DNA from: JBBDIM01 sp040880405
GTDB lineage: Bacteria; Planctomycetota; Planctomycetia; Pirellulales; Pirellulaceae
NCBI GenBank assembly: GCA_040880405.1
Contig: JBBDIM010000179.1
Coordinates: 1-64,000, forward strand
Length of the DNA: 64,000 nt
Direction: 5' to 3'
Shown: positions 36,627-45,856 of the stretch, in pieces
Numbering within the stretch: position 1 is the first letter of the stretch
Layout of the letters: every line of letters begins with the position of its first letter
Program-made: the position numbers and the translations under genes
Notes under the pieces: model-generated
What the model saw: only the letters and a program-made list of their open reading frames with translations
Database searches by the model: none
Told to the model about the DNA's origin: nothing

Positions 36627-37047
36627 ACGAGGACGGCCTGGGATGGGTGCAATCCGGCGGATGCGCTGGATGATATCGAAATCATTTAACGCCAAGCCGC
36701 AAAGACACCAGGACGCGAAGAACGCCCATGGGATTTCTTTGCGTCCCTGCGTCCTGGCGCCTCTGCGTTTCTAATTCTTAAAATCCGACTTGGCTGGACC
36801 GCGCAAAGTTCAAATACCAACCACGAATCACTCGAATGACACGAAGCTCCACAAATTGGAAATCGGGACAGAAAATCGACACCCCTCCGGCAGACCAAAT
36901 TTCCCACCTACTTTCGAGACGCTCACACTTAACCCCGCCGCTCAACAAAGATTTCTTGCAATTGGCGGTAGATTGCGGATAATAACGGTCGCGCGGAACA
37001 GTCAGTGACAAGCCGATTTCCCCCTTAACTTCTTCATGGAGGCTGTG
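36627..37047. other. Intergenic region with inverted repeats
   Basis: There is no gene in 420 bp. It holds the CGCAAAG/CTTTGCG-type hairpin (36688-36772) and an AACCACGAATCACTCGAATG motif near 36818 that recalls the 27.75-kb sequence. Confidence 0.5.
36688..36772. repeat. CGCAAAGACACC-type inverted repeat pair
   Basis: The left arm AACGCCAAGCCGCAAAGACA... (from 36688) and the right arm ...GCGTCCTGGCGCCTCTGCGTTT (to 36770) are partly complementary. It is a variant of the CACAGAG hairpin family seen elsewhere in the window. Confidence 0.65.
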
Positions 37048-38151
37048 ATGGTCCGTACACTCTTCTCCGGCGTAATGGTTGCCGGATGCCTGACGATGCT
37101 CGCTGGCTCAGTGCCTGCCGCTGAGTTGCCTGGATTTACCACCGGCGAGGTCAAACTCCAGTCGGCCGGGCCGCTGGCCTTCACGCCGGATGGATTCCTG
37201 CTGGTAGGCGATCCCAAGGCCGCTAAGGTGCTGGCCCTGGATGTCGGTCAGGAAAAACGAGGCGATGCCCAGCTTCAAATCGCCAACCTGAACGAGGCCC
37301 TCGCCAAGGCGACCGGAGCGAACGCCGCCAACATTACCGTTGTGGATTTGAAAGTCCAACCTGAGACCGGCGCGGTCTATCTTTCGGTTAATGCCGGTGG
37401 TCCGGCGATTGTCCGGATTGGTGGACCCGATGCCGTTAGCAAGGTGGAGCTCGACAAGATCTCGCACGCCTCGACCGAACTGGTCGACGCGCCGGAAGAC
37501 AAAATCGTGGGCGAAGGACGGCGAGCGGGCAATCGTCGCCTGGAATCAATCACCGACTTGGCCTTCCATGAAGGACAAGTGATTGTGACCGGCCTGAGCA
37601 GCAAGGACGCACCTTCCACTGTCCGCTCGATTGCGTTCCCCTTCACCGATTCCAGCATCGCCACGCCGATCGAAATTTTCCACGCCGCCCATGGCCGCGA
37701 TGAGGATTACGCCGTGGTCCGCGCCTTCGTGCCGTTCACCATTGGGGGCGAGCCCCACTTGCTGGCCGGCTTCACCTGCACCCCGCTGGTCAAGTTCCCC
37801 CTGGGAGCACTGTCCAAGTCGGAGTCGAAAGTTCGCGGCACCACGATCGCCGAACTGGGTAACCGCAACCGGCCGTTGGACATGATCGTCTACAGCCAGG
37901 ATGGCAAAGAGTATGTCCTGATGTCGAACACCGCGCGGGGCGTGATGAAGATCAGCACCGAAGACATCGAACGGGAAGAAGGTCTGACCCAGCGAGTTGA
38001 AGGGGGTGGCACCGCCGGACAGCAGTTCGAGACGATTACCGGCTGGGACAACGTCGTCCAGCTCGCCAAGCTCAGCCCGAACACGGCCGTGGTCATCACC
38101 CAGGCCGACGCCGGTTCCGGCATGCAGCTAAAGTCGGTCCCGCTACCGTAA
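37048..38151 (+). CDS. Exported hypothetical protein
   Basis: GGAGG precedes the ATG giving MVRTLFSGVMVAGCLTMLAGS, a clear signal peptide (cleavage near AAE). The 367-aa product alternates hydrophobic strands with loops in a propeller-like rhythm (LAFTPDGFLLVGDPKAAKVLALDV), but no named repeat fits. A strong terminator follows at 38188. Function unknown. Confidence 0.82.
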   Translation: MVRTLFSGVMVAGCLTMLAGSVPAAELPGFTTGEVKLQSAGPLAFTPDGFLLVGDPKAAKVLALDVGQEKRGDAQLQIANLNEALAKATGANAANITVVDLKVQPETGAVYLSVNAGGPAIVRIGGPDAVSKVELDKISHASTELVDAPEDKIVGEGRRAGNRRLESITDLAFHEGQVIVTGLSSKDAPSTVRSIAFPFTDSSIATPIEIFHAAHGRDEDYAVVRAFVPFTIGGEPHLLAGFTCTPLVKFPLGALSKSESKVRGTTIAELGNRNRPLDMIVYSQDGKEYVLMSNTARGVMKISTEDIEREEGLTQRVEGGGTAGQQFETITGWDNVVQLAKLSPNTAVVITQADAGSGMQLKSVPLP

Positions 38152-38187
38152 GCTGAACCGTTTTTAGAACCAGATCGCGCTCAAACC

Positions 38188-38223
38188 AAGGCACCCACGT
38201 CCAGCACGTGGGTGCCTTTTTTT
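38188..38223 (+). terminator. Rho-independent terminator
   Basis: A 13-bp perfect stem (AAGGCACCCACGT/ACGTGGGTGCCTT) with a CCAGC loop is followed by Ts. Confidence 0.95.
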
Positions 38224-38731
38224 GTGGCACCTTGCAGGGGATGAGTTCAATTCCAAGGAGTCGGTGGCCAAGAAGTTCTGGCCGCGGCCCCCGTAATTGA
38301 ACTTATCCCCGTACGCGCGCCACATCGGAGCGAGCGGTGCTTCACGGTAACCACGTTGGTTATCAAAAAACGTTGGTGGTGAGGATGGAACGAGTTGGCG
38401 TCCGGGCTCGTCGGAAGAGACAGGGTCATCTCGTGCTTCTCATGCCCACGTTGGAGGGCGTGGGCATGGCACCCAGCTTCATGCCGGCGGCGCGCGTCGG
38501 AGATTCCACGGTCCATGGCGGAGTTATCACGGTCGGATTTCCGCAGGTGATGATTGGGTGAGGGGGGGATTTGTCGTGGTTCAGCGCTCGGGTTGGTCCT
38601 CACCAGAGCCCTATCCTCCGACCAAGCACATTTAGTTTGGCACGGCAGCCCTCAATTCCCGCCTTGCCATAACGGGGCGCGGGCATTCCGTGCATAAAGC
38701 TTCGGAACGTGCTTAGAACAGGAAACTCTAG

Positions 38732-38750
38732 CACTGGCAAGCTGCCAGTG
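38732..38750. repeat. CACTGGCA palindrome
   Basis: CACTGGCAAGCTGCCAGTG is an 8-bp perfect stem with an AGC loop. Such palindromes recur in intergenic DNA of planctomycetes as far as I recall; only one copy is in this window. Confidence 0.6.
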
Positions 38751-38800
38751 GCGCACGGGATCGGCGATCGGTTTGACAGTGCCACCCGGCCGAGAATTTT

Positions 38801-38967
38801 ATGGCTCGGTAGAAGATTGCTATCGCGCGGAAGCACCTCATGGAAAAAGTTCCGGTCTCGGATCTGTGCGATAAGCGTGGGATCAACCCGACCAACTTCT
38901 ACAACTAGCATGAACAATTGTTCGAGAACGGGGCGGCGGCATTCATACAGAACAATTACGCTTCGCA
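38801..38967 (+). pseudogene. Decayed IS3-type transposase orfA fragment
   Basis: The plus frame reads KIAIARKHLMEKVPVSDLCD, then KRGINPTNFYN, a TAG stop, then HEQLFENGAAAF. This matches the N-terminal helix-turn-helix of a family of IS3/IS911-type OrfA proteins, where the stop replaces the usual Trp of FYRWQ. Another stop follows the presumed start (MAR*). The rest of the element is absent, as the next gene's 3' end overlaps its final bases. Confidence 0.75.
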
Positions 38968-39942
38968 TGCGTCTTGAATCGCGATACCATCGACATCAAC
39001 AACGTCAGAAAACGTCATCGGTTTCTTCAGCATTTTCCCAAGCTCCTCATATTCGCCTTTGTATGATTTCACCAGTTTGTCATAACTCCTTTTCAGTGCG
39101 TCTTCAATCCGTTGCTTCCAGTTATCCGGGTATTTTTCCTTGTACTTCTTCAATGCCGTAGAATGGTGAATCGCCGCATAAATTACCTTAGCCGTGTTCA
39201 CCGCCAATTTTGCTCGAGGTGTCATTCCCGGGTAGGAAGACCCGTTTCTCCAGACGTACCAGCCTTCTGCAACATAGGCGGACATTTCCTGCACACGCCA
39301 CGGGACATTTTGCCTTTGATAGTCAATCAAAGCATGTACAGACTCGTGGATAATGGTCGCTTCGTTTGCCAGGCCTTGTGGGGGCCATGCGTGAAAAATC
39401 AATTGATCTTTTTCGGGCCGATAACGCGCGACGACGTTACCGGGGACGAAGTACTCTTCTGGGTTTGCGTATGCAACGGATATCGCCCCGCACCGTATCA
39501 ACTCTGCAATCCGCCTTAGACCACTATGCGAAATTCGCACGCCTCCGAGCGAAAAGTCTAAATCGGAAGAAACCTTTTCTAGGATGCCAGGCACCGCCTT
39601 CCTAAGAATCTCATCTGCATTCCAAGGACCGGCAGGCGATGTTTTCTCGGAAACCCGAGCACATACAAAGTTGTATTTAGGGGAGTGTTTTGTATGCGTA
39701 TCAACTGCTGCGCTATCGCAGTTTGTCCCAACGGGACCTTGCGTCTTACCACACGAAGATTGGGCATTGGGATCGGCGACATCGTTTACCCCCATCGGTC
39801 CTGGGGTCGATCCAGGTGACGCACTGCCGAAGAGAATCGCCTTGCTTTGATGTGTGCCTTCAGGACCAGGAGTTCTGGAGTTTGCCACTACACGTGCTCC
39901 TACGCGGATTCTAAACGCCGCACTTGGAAAGAGAATGGTCAA
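38956..39942 (-). CDS. HExxH zincin-like protein with Pro/Gly-rich N-terminus
   Basis: The frame opens at a TTG (39942) and gives 328 aa with AT-rich codon use unlike its neighbours. Residues of about 20-105 are Pro/Gly/Ser/Thr-rich. The C-terminal region has IIHESVHALIDYQ, an HExxH zinc motif, followed about 20 residues later by EMSAYVAEGW, which could give the third Glu ligand of a minimal gluzincin. The last 100 residues are Lys-rich. A peptidase or secreted toxin domain is possible; no immunity gene is obvious. It abuts a dead transposase, consistent with acquired DNA. The start is uncertain. Confidence 0.6.
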   Translation of the reverse strand: MTILFPSAAFRIRVGARVVANSRTPGPEGTHQSKAILFGSASPGSTPGPMGVNDVADPNAQSSCGKTQGPVGTNCDSAAVDTHTKHSPKYNFVCARVSEKTSPAGPWNADEILRKAVPGILEKVSSDLDFSLGGVRISHSGLRRIAELIRCGAISVAYANPEEYFVPGNVVARYRPEKDQLIFHAWPPQGLANEATIIHESVHALIDYQRQNVPWRVQEMSAYVAEGWYVWRNGSSYPGMTPRAKLAVNTAKVIYAAIHHSTALKKYKEKYPDNWKQRIEDALKRSYDKLVKSYKGEYEELGKMLKKPMTFSDVVDVDGIAIQDACEA

Positions 39943-40118
39943 TGGCTTACCTATAGACGTAAGGTTTGCGCCTTGATATTTTACAGGGTGTAATCCGCAT
40001 TATACGCCTGAAATATTCCCCGTGATTGATATTTAAACCCAAATAATTCACCGGAATCCTAAAATCTAAGAGGCCCATACTTTAAGGCGTAGCTTGGGGC
40101 TTTCGGTCTGATCCGCCC

Positions 40119-41597
40119 CTATCCCACCAGTTCCGGCGGGCAGGGGAAGCCCAAAGTTCGCCAGGTGCGGATTTCGGTGTCGTTTTTGAAGACGATCCAG
40201 CGGGTGCCTTGATCCGTCTCCAAGAGGATGGCGGAGATGGCCGCGAACTGGTTTTTCAGTTGCTCGCTCTGGTCCGAATAAAGCCGCTGTAATAGGGTGG
40301 CAGGGCTGTTAAGGTGCTCGGCCAAGCGATAGGCCTGGGAAACAAATTCTGCTTGTCGCTGACGCGTCGCTAGGAAGATGGTGGCATCGCTGCCCCACGT
40401 TCGCTGGAGCACCGCCCCGAACGATAGCGAATCCCGTTTCTCGATAATCAACTGGCTTCCGGAAATCTGAATCCCCCCGGCGGAAATCGCGTCGCGAAAG
40501 AACACGGCCTGCTCTTCGCTCGGGAGCTTCGCAATGTTGACCACTGCGTACAGGTATCGACCTTGCCCGATAAAGTCCGCCACCTGCACCGGCGGGCGGG
40601 AAGGCTGCCGAGAGCAGAAGTAGGTCATCCCGGAAGGTGCCTCGTGGATCTCATACCGCAGGGGCGGCAAGTCTCCGCTGGACGGGGCTGGCGGGCCGAG
40701 CGGTGGTATGTCGACAGGCGAGGGCGGAAAAACATGCCCGGCCGTAGGCCCTGTGGTCGCGGCGGGAGGTTCGACCGGGCTGGACGGTTTGCCAACGTCC
40801 GCCGGTTTGGCCGAGTCCACCGGTTTGGCAGGGGACTTCTCGCCATGGACACTGCCCAGTCCGGCGTGACGCCGGACCGCGAGAAATGACTTGCTGCTCA
40901 GACGCGGGTAGTTGGGGGTGGCGGAATCGGAGGACGACTTGCCCCAACCAGCCTTCGGCTTTTCTGACGCGGGCTGGGCGGTATTTGGCCCACTGGAGTT
41001 GGGATCAGTGGGGTTTGAGTCGAGAGGGTTGGGCAGGACAGCGGGGGGCTCGATCGCGGGAGGCCCCTTGGCTTCAGGCCCCGCACTCTCGGCCGGGTTC
41101 GCTTGCTGTGGCGGCTGCGGCGTGCCTGGCATTGTCATCCCGGGAAAGTGCTCCGGAGAGAACGACTCGGTCGCCTCGTAATCGAATTCCAGCGAGCGCG
41201 AAGGGACGGGGGGCACGACCGTCGGTTGGGTCGCCCAAATATCGGGTGAATCGTTTCCCGCGGCAGGGGAGAGGACATTCGCCGACTTGGCCTCACTGTG
41301 CCGCTCCAAGGAGACCTGGAAATGGGTCTTGCCGGCGATGATCACATCGCCATGTTCGAGCGCCGCGCCCCCGATGCGATTGCCGTTGATGTAGGTCCCG
41401 TTTCGGCTGTTGAGATCACGGAGAATGGCCTTTCCGCCGCTACACTCTACCGAAAAATGCACGCTCGAAACGTGGGGGTCGTCCATCAGCGCGAAATCCG
41501 CGTGATCGGTGCGACCAATCCGGAGGATCTGCCCCTCACCGATCCAGATATTTCGGCCAGCGTTTTTACCGGTGTAAATTTGCAGGGCGCACCGCAA
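40119..41597 (-). CDS. FHA-domain protein
   Basis: The 492-aa protein starts with an FHA domain (about 1-95): ILRIGRTDHADFALMDDPHVSSVHFSVE and RDLNSRNGTYINGNRI contain the conserved GR, S..H and NG residues that bind phosphothreonine. A Pro/Ser/Ala-rich linker (about 100-320) follows, then a C-terminal alpha/beta domain (about 325-492; YEIHEAPSGMTYFCSRQ) that I do not recognise. It may read out Ser/Thr kinase signalling, common in planctomycetes. No kinase is in the window. Confidence 0.85.
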   Translation of the reverse strand: MRCALQIYTGKNAGRNIWIGEGQILRIGRTDHADFALMDDPHVSSVHFSVECSGGKAILRDLNSRNGTYINGNRIGGAALEHGDVIIAGKTHFQVSLERHSEAKSANVLSPAAGNDSPDIWATQPTVVPPVPSRSLEFDYEATESFSPEHFPGMTMPGTPQPPQQANPAESAGPEAKGPPAIEPPAVLPNPLDSNPTDPNSSGPNTAQPASEKPKAGWGKSSSDSATPNYPRLSSKSFLAVRRHAGLGSVHGEKSPAKPVDSAKPADVGKPSSPVEPPAATTGPTAGHVFPPSPVDIPPLGPPAPSSGDLPPLRYEIHEAPSGMTYFCSRQPSRPPVQVADFIGQGRYLYAVVNIAKLPSEEQAVFFRDAISAGGIQISGSQLIIEKRDSLSFGAVLQRTWGSDATIFLATRQRQAEFVSQAYRLAEHLNSPATLLQRLYSDQSEQLKNQFAAISAILLETDQGTRWIVFKNDTEIRTWRTLGFPCPPELVG

Positions 41598-41788
41598 GGT
41601 ACCAAAACTCCCATTAAGAGGAACTACCTATCAAATCGCCGCCCCCGCGGCCGAATCTCTACATTATCTTCAACGGTGCTAACCGGGTTGCCGAAATTCT
41701 CCTGATTTTCGGTGAATTTGCGTGTTTCACGTACCCAACCCATCGTAATTCCCCGATAGTTTCTGGTGGCATAAGGATACTTGATCGA

Positions 41789-42028
41789 TCACGAACTCGG
41801 AGGCAACCCGGTGGCGGTAGATTGTCCCTGAAACTGGCTCGGATTGCGGTTGGGGACACCTTCACGGTTAGGAACCACGATTTCGTCCGCCAGATGGAGA
41901 TCAACCGAATGGGTATCGTAGGGACAGTGAGGATTCTCTAGAGAAGGAAAACGAGGGGCTGGCTCGGGAGAGATGGCGAGTCGACCTTCATCCAGGGCAC
42001 GCTGTAATTCGACATTGGAAAGGATCAT
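41789..42028 (-). pseudogene. Truncated dCTP deaminase-like N-terminus
   Basis: The 79 codons begin MILSNVELQRALDEGRLAI, then PCPYDTHSVDLHLADEI-like sequence, strongly resembling the start of dCTP deaminase/dUTPase family proteins (MILSD.E.Q.AL..G.I; SVDLRLG). The similarity ends by about residue 55, where the catalytic core should follow. The frame after the stop also shows no core motif. It could be a decayed gene or a recruited N-terminal domain. It is preceded 20 bp upstream by a 90-aa gene. Confidence 0.6.
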
Positions 42029-42048
42029 GGGCAGCGTGCTCGAAGCAA

Positions 42049-42321
42049 TCAGGCGAACTCTCGGCGTTTTGAGTCGCTAACTTGACTTTTGTTGACGGTC
42101 ACCGTGTTCCCGTTTTCCAGGGTCGCTCGCGGTAATTCTATAAGTACGACATCCCGATCAATCGCCAATGGCTTAACACGGAGAAATTCTCGGTCGTCAT
42201 CCATGTCGTCGGAATCGACGAACAACGAGAAAAACCTACCGGCTGAATCGGTCCCTCGGACCGCGAATTCTCCACTGAACTGACCGGGGGAAACTTCGCA
42301 CTGTAGCCAACACTCCGTCAT
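42049..42321 (-). CDS. Small hypothetical protein
   Basis: The 90-aa protein (MTECWLQCEVSPGQFSGEF) has an AAGGAA ribosome site before the ATG. It appears to be a small beta-rich domain (VDSDDMDDDREFLRVKPLAIDRDVVLIELP). It lies 20 bp before the truncated dCTP-deaminase-like gene and is probably transcribed with it. No family recognised. Confidence 0.65.
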   Translation of the reverse strand: MTECWLQCEVSPGQFSGEFAVRGTDSAGRFFSLFVDSDDMDDDREFLRVKPLAIDRDVVLIELPRATLENGNTVTVNKSQVSDSKRREFA

Positions 42322-42661
42322 GGCTGAATTCCTTATCTTTCGCCGCGAAAATTCGTATTACTAACGCAATCGCAGTTCGGCCCAGCGGGCTCGTCAATTG
42401 TCAGGTTTTCTCGATTGCCCTTCGCCAAATCTCAAACTGCGGGGCGCTGAATCTTTTGGATAACGACCCCGCAGCCACTGATAGCTGCTGGCTTTGTAAA
42501 GTTTACCGGCTGGAACGATTAAGGCCGGGGAATTGAGGCCGGATAGCTTCGGCACGTTGCCTGGTATGTGGTTTTTACGGCCTGACAGAGAATTGGCACG
42601 GGAAATGAACTAAGGGTGGGACAAGCAAAAAACTTCCCCCCAGCGTTTAAGGATTCGAGCC
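42322..42661. other. Intergenic region, nothing identified
   Basis: This 340-bp stretch contains no credible gene, terminator or repeat; it should hold the promoters of the divergent small genes. Confidence 0.4.
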
Positions 42662-42769
42662 ATGTTTGACCTGGATAGCACATTGATTTTGGTTGGTGCC
42701 GTTGTCGCCATTTCGGTTTGGTTTCACGTCTTGCTGCCAGTCAAGGCCAGCAACCCGTTCGGAATGTAA
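42662..42769 (+). CDS. 35-aa single-helix membrane microprotein
   Basis: ATG at 42662 opens a short frame reading MFDLDSTLILVGAVVAISVW, continuing FHVLLPVKASNPFGM and a TAA stop. It has one membrane helix, and AAGGA sits about 10 bases before the start. The ordered composition and the ribosome site support a real gene, but nothing similar is recognised. Confidence 0.5.
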   Translation: MFDLDSTLILVGAVVAISVWFHVLLPVKASNPFGM

Positions 42770-42829
42770 GTGGTGACGTCCAGGTGCGAACGTTTCCCCC
42801 CTGCTACGAGAGAACCCAAGATGAATCGA

Positions 42830-45412
42830 TCACGTTCCGGATTGTGCTTCACGCAACAGCCCTTGGAAGCGGCCCTTCATCTCCTCGCCACCCATTTCGG
42901 GATCGAGCGTGGCCAGATATCGCAGCATTTGCACCGCCTCCTCGCGGTTGCCCAAACGAATGTGGCAGTGGGCAATCTGGTACTTCGCTTCGTACCAGTT
43001 GGGGCTTTGCGGCCTGCTCCGGCCTTGAATCATTCGCCACTGCGTGAGGCCCGCTTCCCAGTCGGCCGCCGCTTCCGATCGCGCTAGCAAGTGCCCCAGC
43101 CCGAGTTGAATTTGCAAGTTGTTGGGGTGGGCCGCTGCCAAGGCCTGATACAACCGCTTCGCTTCCTCGTGCTGGCCAGTGATTGCCAGAGCCTCCGCCT
43201 CGCGCGTCTCGATCTCCAGCCGAGCGATTTCCTCAAGCTCCTCGCGCATCGGTTTGAGATTCTCGATCACCATCAGTTCGAGCTTCGCCATCTCCTGTTT
43301 GATCTGGGGTGTGGCACTGCTGGCGACTTGCGTGAGCCCCAGTAGTAACTCGAACAAGCGTTCGGCCGAATCCCCCCCGACCCGATCCAACGTTTGCTGG
43401 GCCGCGGCCAGGTCTCCCTGACCGGCGTAGGCCACCACCAATAGTGATTCCAAGCGATTCCGCCAACCGGCGGGAGCGTCCGGGTCATTGCGCAGGGCGA
43501 TCTCCAAAACCGCCTGAGCACCCGCATAGCCATTGTCGACGTAGTTAAGCCACAACTGGCCGGCGGTCTCGGTTGCCAGCCGCATCGTGCTGGTCCAGCT
43601 TTCGGCGTTGTCGGAACCTTGGGTGATGATCCGCTCGAAGTACTCGATTACCTGCGCGACATCGCGCGAGACCAATTCGCCCCGCTGCTTGTCCTCCTGA
43701 AACCACTTGAGCGCCGCCTGGCGAGCTCCATCGACCGCCAGGCTGTAGTGGGTCGACTCCGGCGGGATTCGCATGTAGGCCTTGGTGGCCTCAGCCCACC
43801 GGCGGCTCGCAAACCGCAATTGAGCCAGCCACATGGCGGCTTGATCGGCCGATTCCCCTCGCGGCCAAAGCTGTAGGTTCTCTTGCAGCAGCGTCGCATA
43901 CCGCTCCAGACTTGGTGACGATTCTTTCCGCGCGGCGAGCGATTCGTAATAGGCGGCCATCAAATGCCGCTGACCAGCGTCCTTTTCGGCGGGGTGGAGG
44001 TTGGCCGCCTGTTCGAATCGCCGCGACGCCTCTCCATATTCCTCCGCCCGAACCGCCGTGGCCGCGGCCGCCAAACGAAGCTGGTAGGTCCGCGCGGTCT
44101 CGCTGGCCGAGGTCGCGGCCTGGATCGCGCGGTCGTAATTGGCCAAGGCCTCGGTCCACTCCCGCTTGCGGACATATCCTTCGGCGGTCCGCTGGAGCAA
44201 GTCGATATTCTGCGAGGTCCCGGAAAGGGCCTGCTGGGTCAAAAACAACTCGGCCCTTCGCGCCCAGTACGAGCCGTACAATTGTTCGAGATCGTGTACC
44301 ACAGCCGAGGCCTGCGATTGCCAGACGTCGACCTGCGGTTCGTTCTTGTCCCGTTCGGCGCGTTTCCAGAGGGCGACGAAGGTCTCGAAACTCGCGAAGT
44401 CCATCTCCGCCCCCTCTTGGCCGCCGATCGACCGACGACGGTTGATGATCTCCAGGGCGTCGTCCAATTTGTCGGCCGCCAACAGCAGCCGCACTTCTTC
44501 GGCTTGGGCCTCAAGCTGAACGGCGACCGGAGGCTCTCGCTCGGCGAGCGCCGCCAGACGTTGCTGGGCTGTGTCGATCCGGCCCAACCGCCTGGCCGAA
44601 CGGATTTCCAACAGCAAGCTGGGCCACAGTAGCGGCGACTCCGGCGGCAAGGTCACCAGCGGCTCGACCAACTTCAAGGCCTGGAGTAGTAGGCTCCGCT
44701 GGTCGTCGCTGTCCGTCTCGTGGCAGAGGGCGTGATTCTCGGTTGCTTCGGCCCGGAGTAGTGTGATCCTCCGTGAAAGGGATAGCAGTTGAGCGGAATT
44801 GAGGTCGGGCACTTTCCGCAAGGTGTCGCCACGGTGACTCTCGCGGAGTCGCTGGTCGGTCTCTTCCTGCAAGGTTTCAAGCCGCTCCGTCGTGCCGCGG
44901 AGGGTTGCTCTGGCCGTTCGCGTCAACTGCTCGTCGGCCAAGATCTCTCCCTCCTGCCGGGCGAGCTTCCCTTGGGCCAATAGGGCAATGGCCGCCTGTA
45001 CCCTGGGCAACAGGGCAAACCGGTTCTCGGGAAACTGCTCTGCAAAGGTGACCGGCACCTTGGTCGCCGCCAGCCAGAGGGCCTCGCGGCGCTCCGGCGA
45101 TGCGTGGGAGGCCTCCAGCGCGTAGGTGCGGACTAACTCCGCCGCCATCTCCGCCTGCTGCTGCGGCGCGAGTTCCGGAGCGACAATCCGCGTGGCCGCA
45201 AACCGCCGCGCCAGCTTGAACAACCGCCGCTGGAGCAACCCCTCAATCAACCGGCTATCTTGATCTTGCGAGGTCTCGACCGTAGCCAGCGGTTGATCCG
45301 ACTGAGCGTAGATACCGTGCGGCATGCTGATCCCCGCGGCGCAGACCAACACCGCGGCCAGAATTCTCTGGGCGGGAAAGGCCAGTCGACGGGGCACGGC
45401 TCCGGTCATCAA
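42830..45412 (-). CDS. Exported large TPR-type helical protein
   Basis: The 860-aa product has a signal peptide (cleavage near YAQ, about residue 36) and is helical throughout with TPR-like A/L/Y spacing (for example EWTEALANYDRAIQAATSASETARTY and WYEAKYQIAHCHIRLGNREEAVQML at the C-terminus). It should be periplasmic or outer-membrane-associated. It is the last gene of a six-gene operon behind two ExbD-like genes (3 bp gap), suggesting it is a partner of the proton-driven complex. Confidence 0.85.
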   Translation of the reverse strand: MMTGAVPRRLAFPAQRILAAVLVCAAGISMPHGIYAQSDQPLATVETSQDQDSRLIEGLLQRRLFKLARRFAATRIVAPELAPQQQAEMAAELVRTYALEASHASPERREALWLAATKVPVTFAEQFPENRFALLPRVQAAIALLAQGKLARQEGEILADEQLTRTARATLRGTTERLETLQEETDQRLRESHRGDTLRKVPDLNSAQLLSLSRRITLLRAEATENHALCHETDSDDQRSLLLQALKLVEPLVTLPPESPLLWPSLLLEIRSARRLGRIDTAQQRLAALAEREPPVAVQLEAQAEEVRLLLAADKLDDALEIINRRRSIGGQEGAEMDFASFETFVALWKRAERDKNEPQVDVWQSQASAVVHDLEQLYGSYWARRAELFLTQQALSGTSQNIDLLQRTAEGYVRKREWTEALANYDRAIQAATSASETARTYQLRLAAAATAVRAEEYGEASRRFEQAANLHPAEKDAGQRHLMAAYYESLAARKESSPSLERYATLLQENLQLWPRGESADQAAMWLAQLRFASRRWAEATKAYMRIPPESTHYSLAVDGARQAALKWFQEDKQRGELVSRDVAQVIEYFERIITQGSDNAESWTSTMRLATETAGQLWLNYVDNGYAGAQAVLEIALRNDPDAPAGWRNRLESLLVVAYAGQGDLAAAQQTLDRVGGDSAERLFELLLGLTQVASSATPQIKQEMAKLELMVIENLKPMREELEEIARLEIETREAEALAITGQHEEAKRLYQALAAAHPNNLQIQLGLGHLLARSEAAADWEAGLTQWRMIQGRSRPQSPNWYEAKYQIAHCHIRLGNREEAVQMLRYLATLDPEMGGEEMKGRFQGLLREAQSGT

Positions 45413-45415
45413 GCG

Positions 45416-45856
45416 TTACTCCGGGTCAACCGCGAATTGAATCTGTTGGAAGTTCAGCACCCGCGCCGTGTCGTACACGAAAATTACCTCGTTCATCGCC
45501 ACCTCGGGGTCGGGGTCGATGATTAGCGGGACATCATTCTTAATGGAGGCCAACGTGGCGAGCGTCTGCCGCAAGGCGGCCGGTTCGACGTGCCGCTGCT
45601 GGTTTACCTGGTAAATCGTTTGGCCTGCCTGGAGGAGAACCCGGACGACCACCTGCTCGAAATCCTCCACTTCCTGGGGTGTCGTCGCCTCGCCGGCGGC
45701 CTGTGACGTGGCGGCTGAACTGGGCAGGGCGTACTCGACAATCTGGAAGCTGGCGGTCCAGAGGAAAAACACGAGCAGCAGGAACACGACGTCGATCATC
45801 GGCGTCATCACAATTTCCAGCGGCTTGCGCTCGGCATAGGGGCTGGTGCGTCTCAT
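45416..45856 (-). CDS. ExbD/TolR-like protein 2
   Basis: Starting at MRRTSPYAERKPLEIVMTPMID, where ATGA overlaps the stop of the previous gene, gives 146 aa. The single membrane helix carries the essential Asp in MTPMIDVVFLLLVFFL, as in ExbD/TolR. The periplasmic domain is about 100 residues. Together with the ExbB-like protein it should form a proton-driven energising complex in the inner membrane. Confidence 0.9.
   Translation of the reverse strand: MRRTSPYAERKPLEIVMTPMIDVVFLLLVFFLWTASFQIVEYALPSSAATSQAAGEATTPQEVEDFEQVVVRVLLQAGQTIYQVNQQRHVEPAALRQTLATLASIKNDVPLIIDPDPEVAMNEVIFVYDTARVLNFQQIQFAVDPE

Larger units (their letters stand above)
38152..38800. other. Gene-poor region with terminator and small palindromes
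   Basis: After the terminator I see no credible gene. An antisense frame of 118 codons has odd composition. In another minus frame, the stretch reading AYGDKFNYGG...FLATDSLELNSSP (near 38250-38380) looks protein-like but has no start or end, so it may be a remnant. Hairpins lie at 38448-38476 and 38732-38750. Confidence 0.45.

Noticed and set aside
38247..38603. 118-codon minus frame with His/Arg-rich sequence
   Set aside because: It has no ribosome site and odd composition, and hairpins lie inside it.
44465..44632. Several plus-strand frames over the TPR gene at 43-45 kb
   Set aside because: They are shadows of the minus-strand gene, without motifs.
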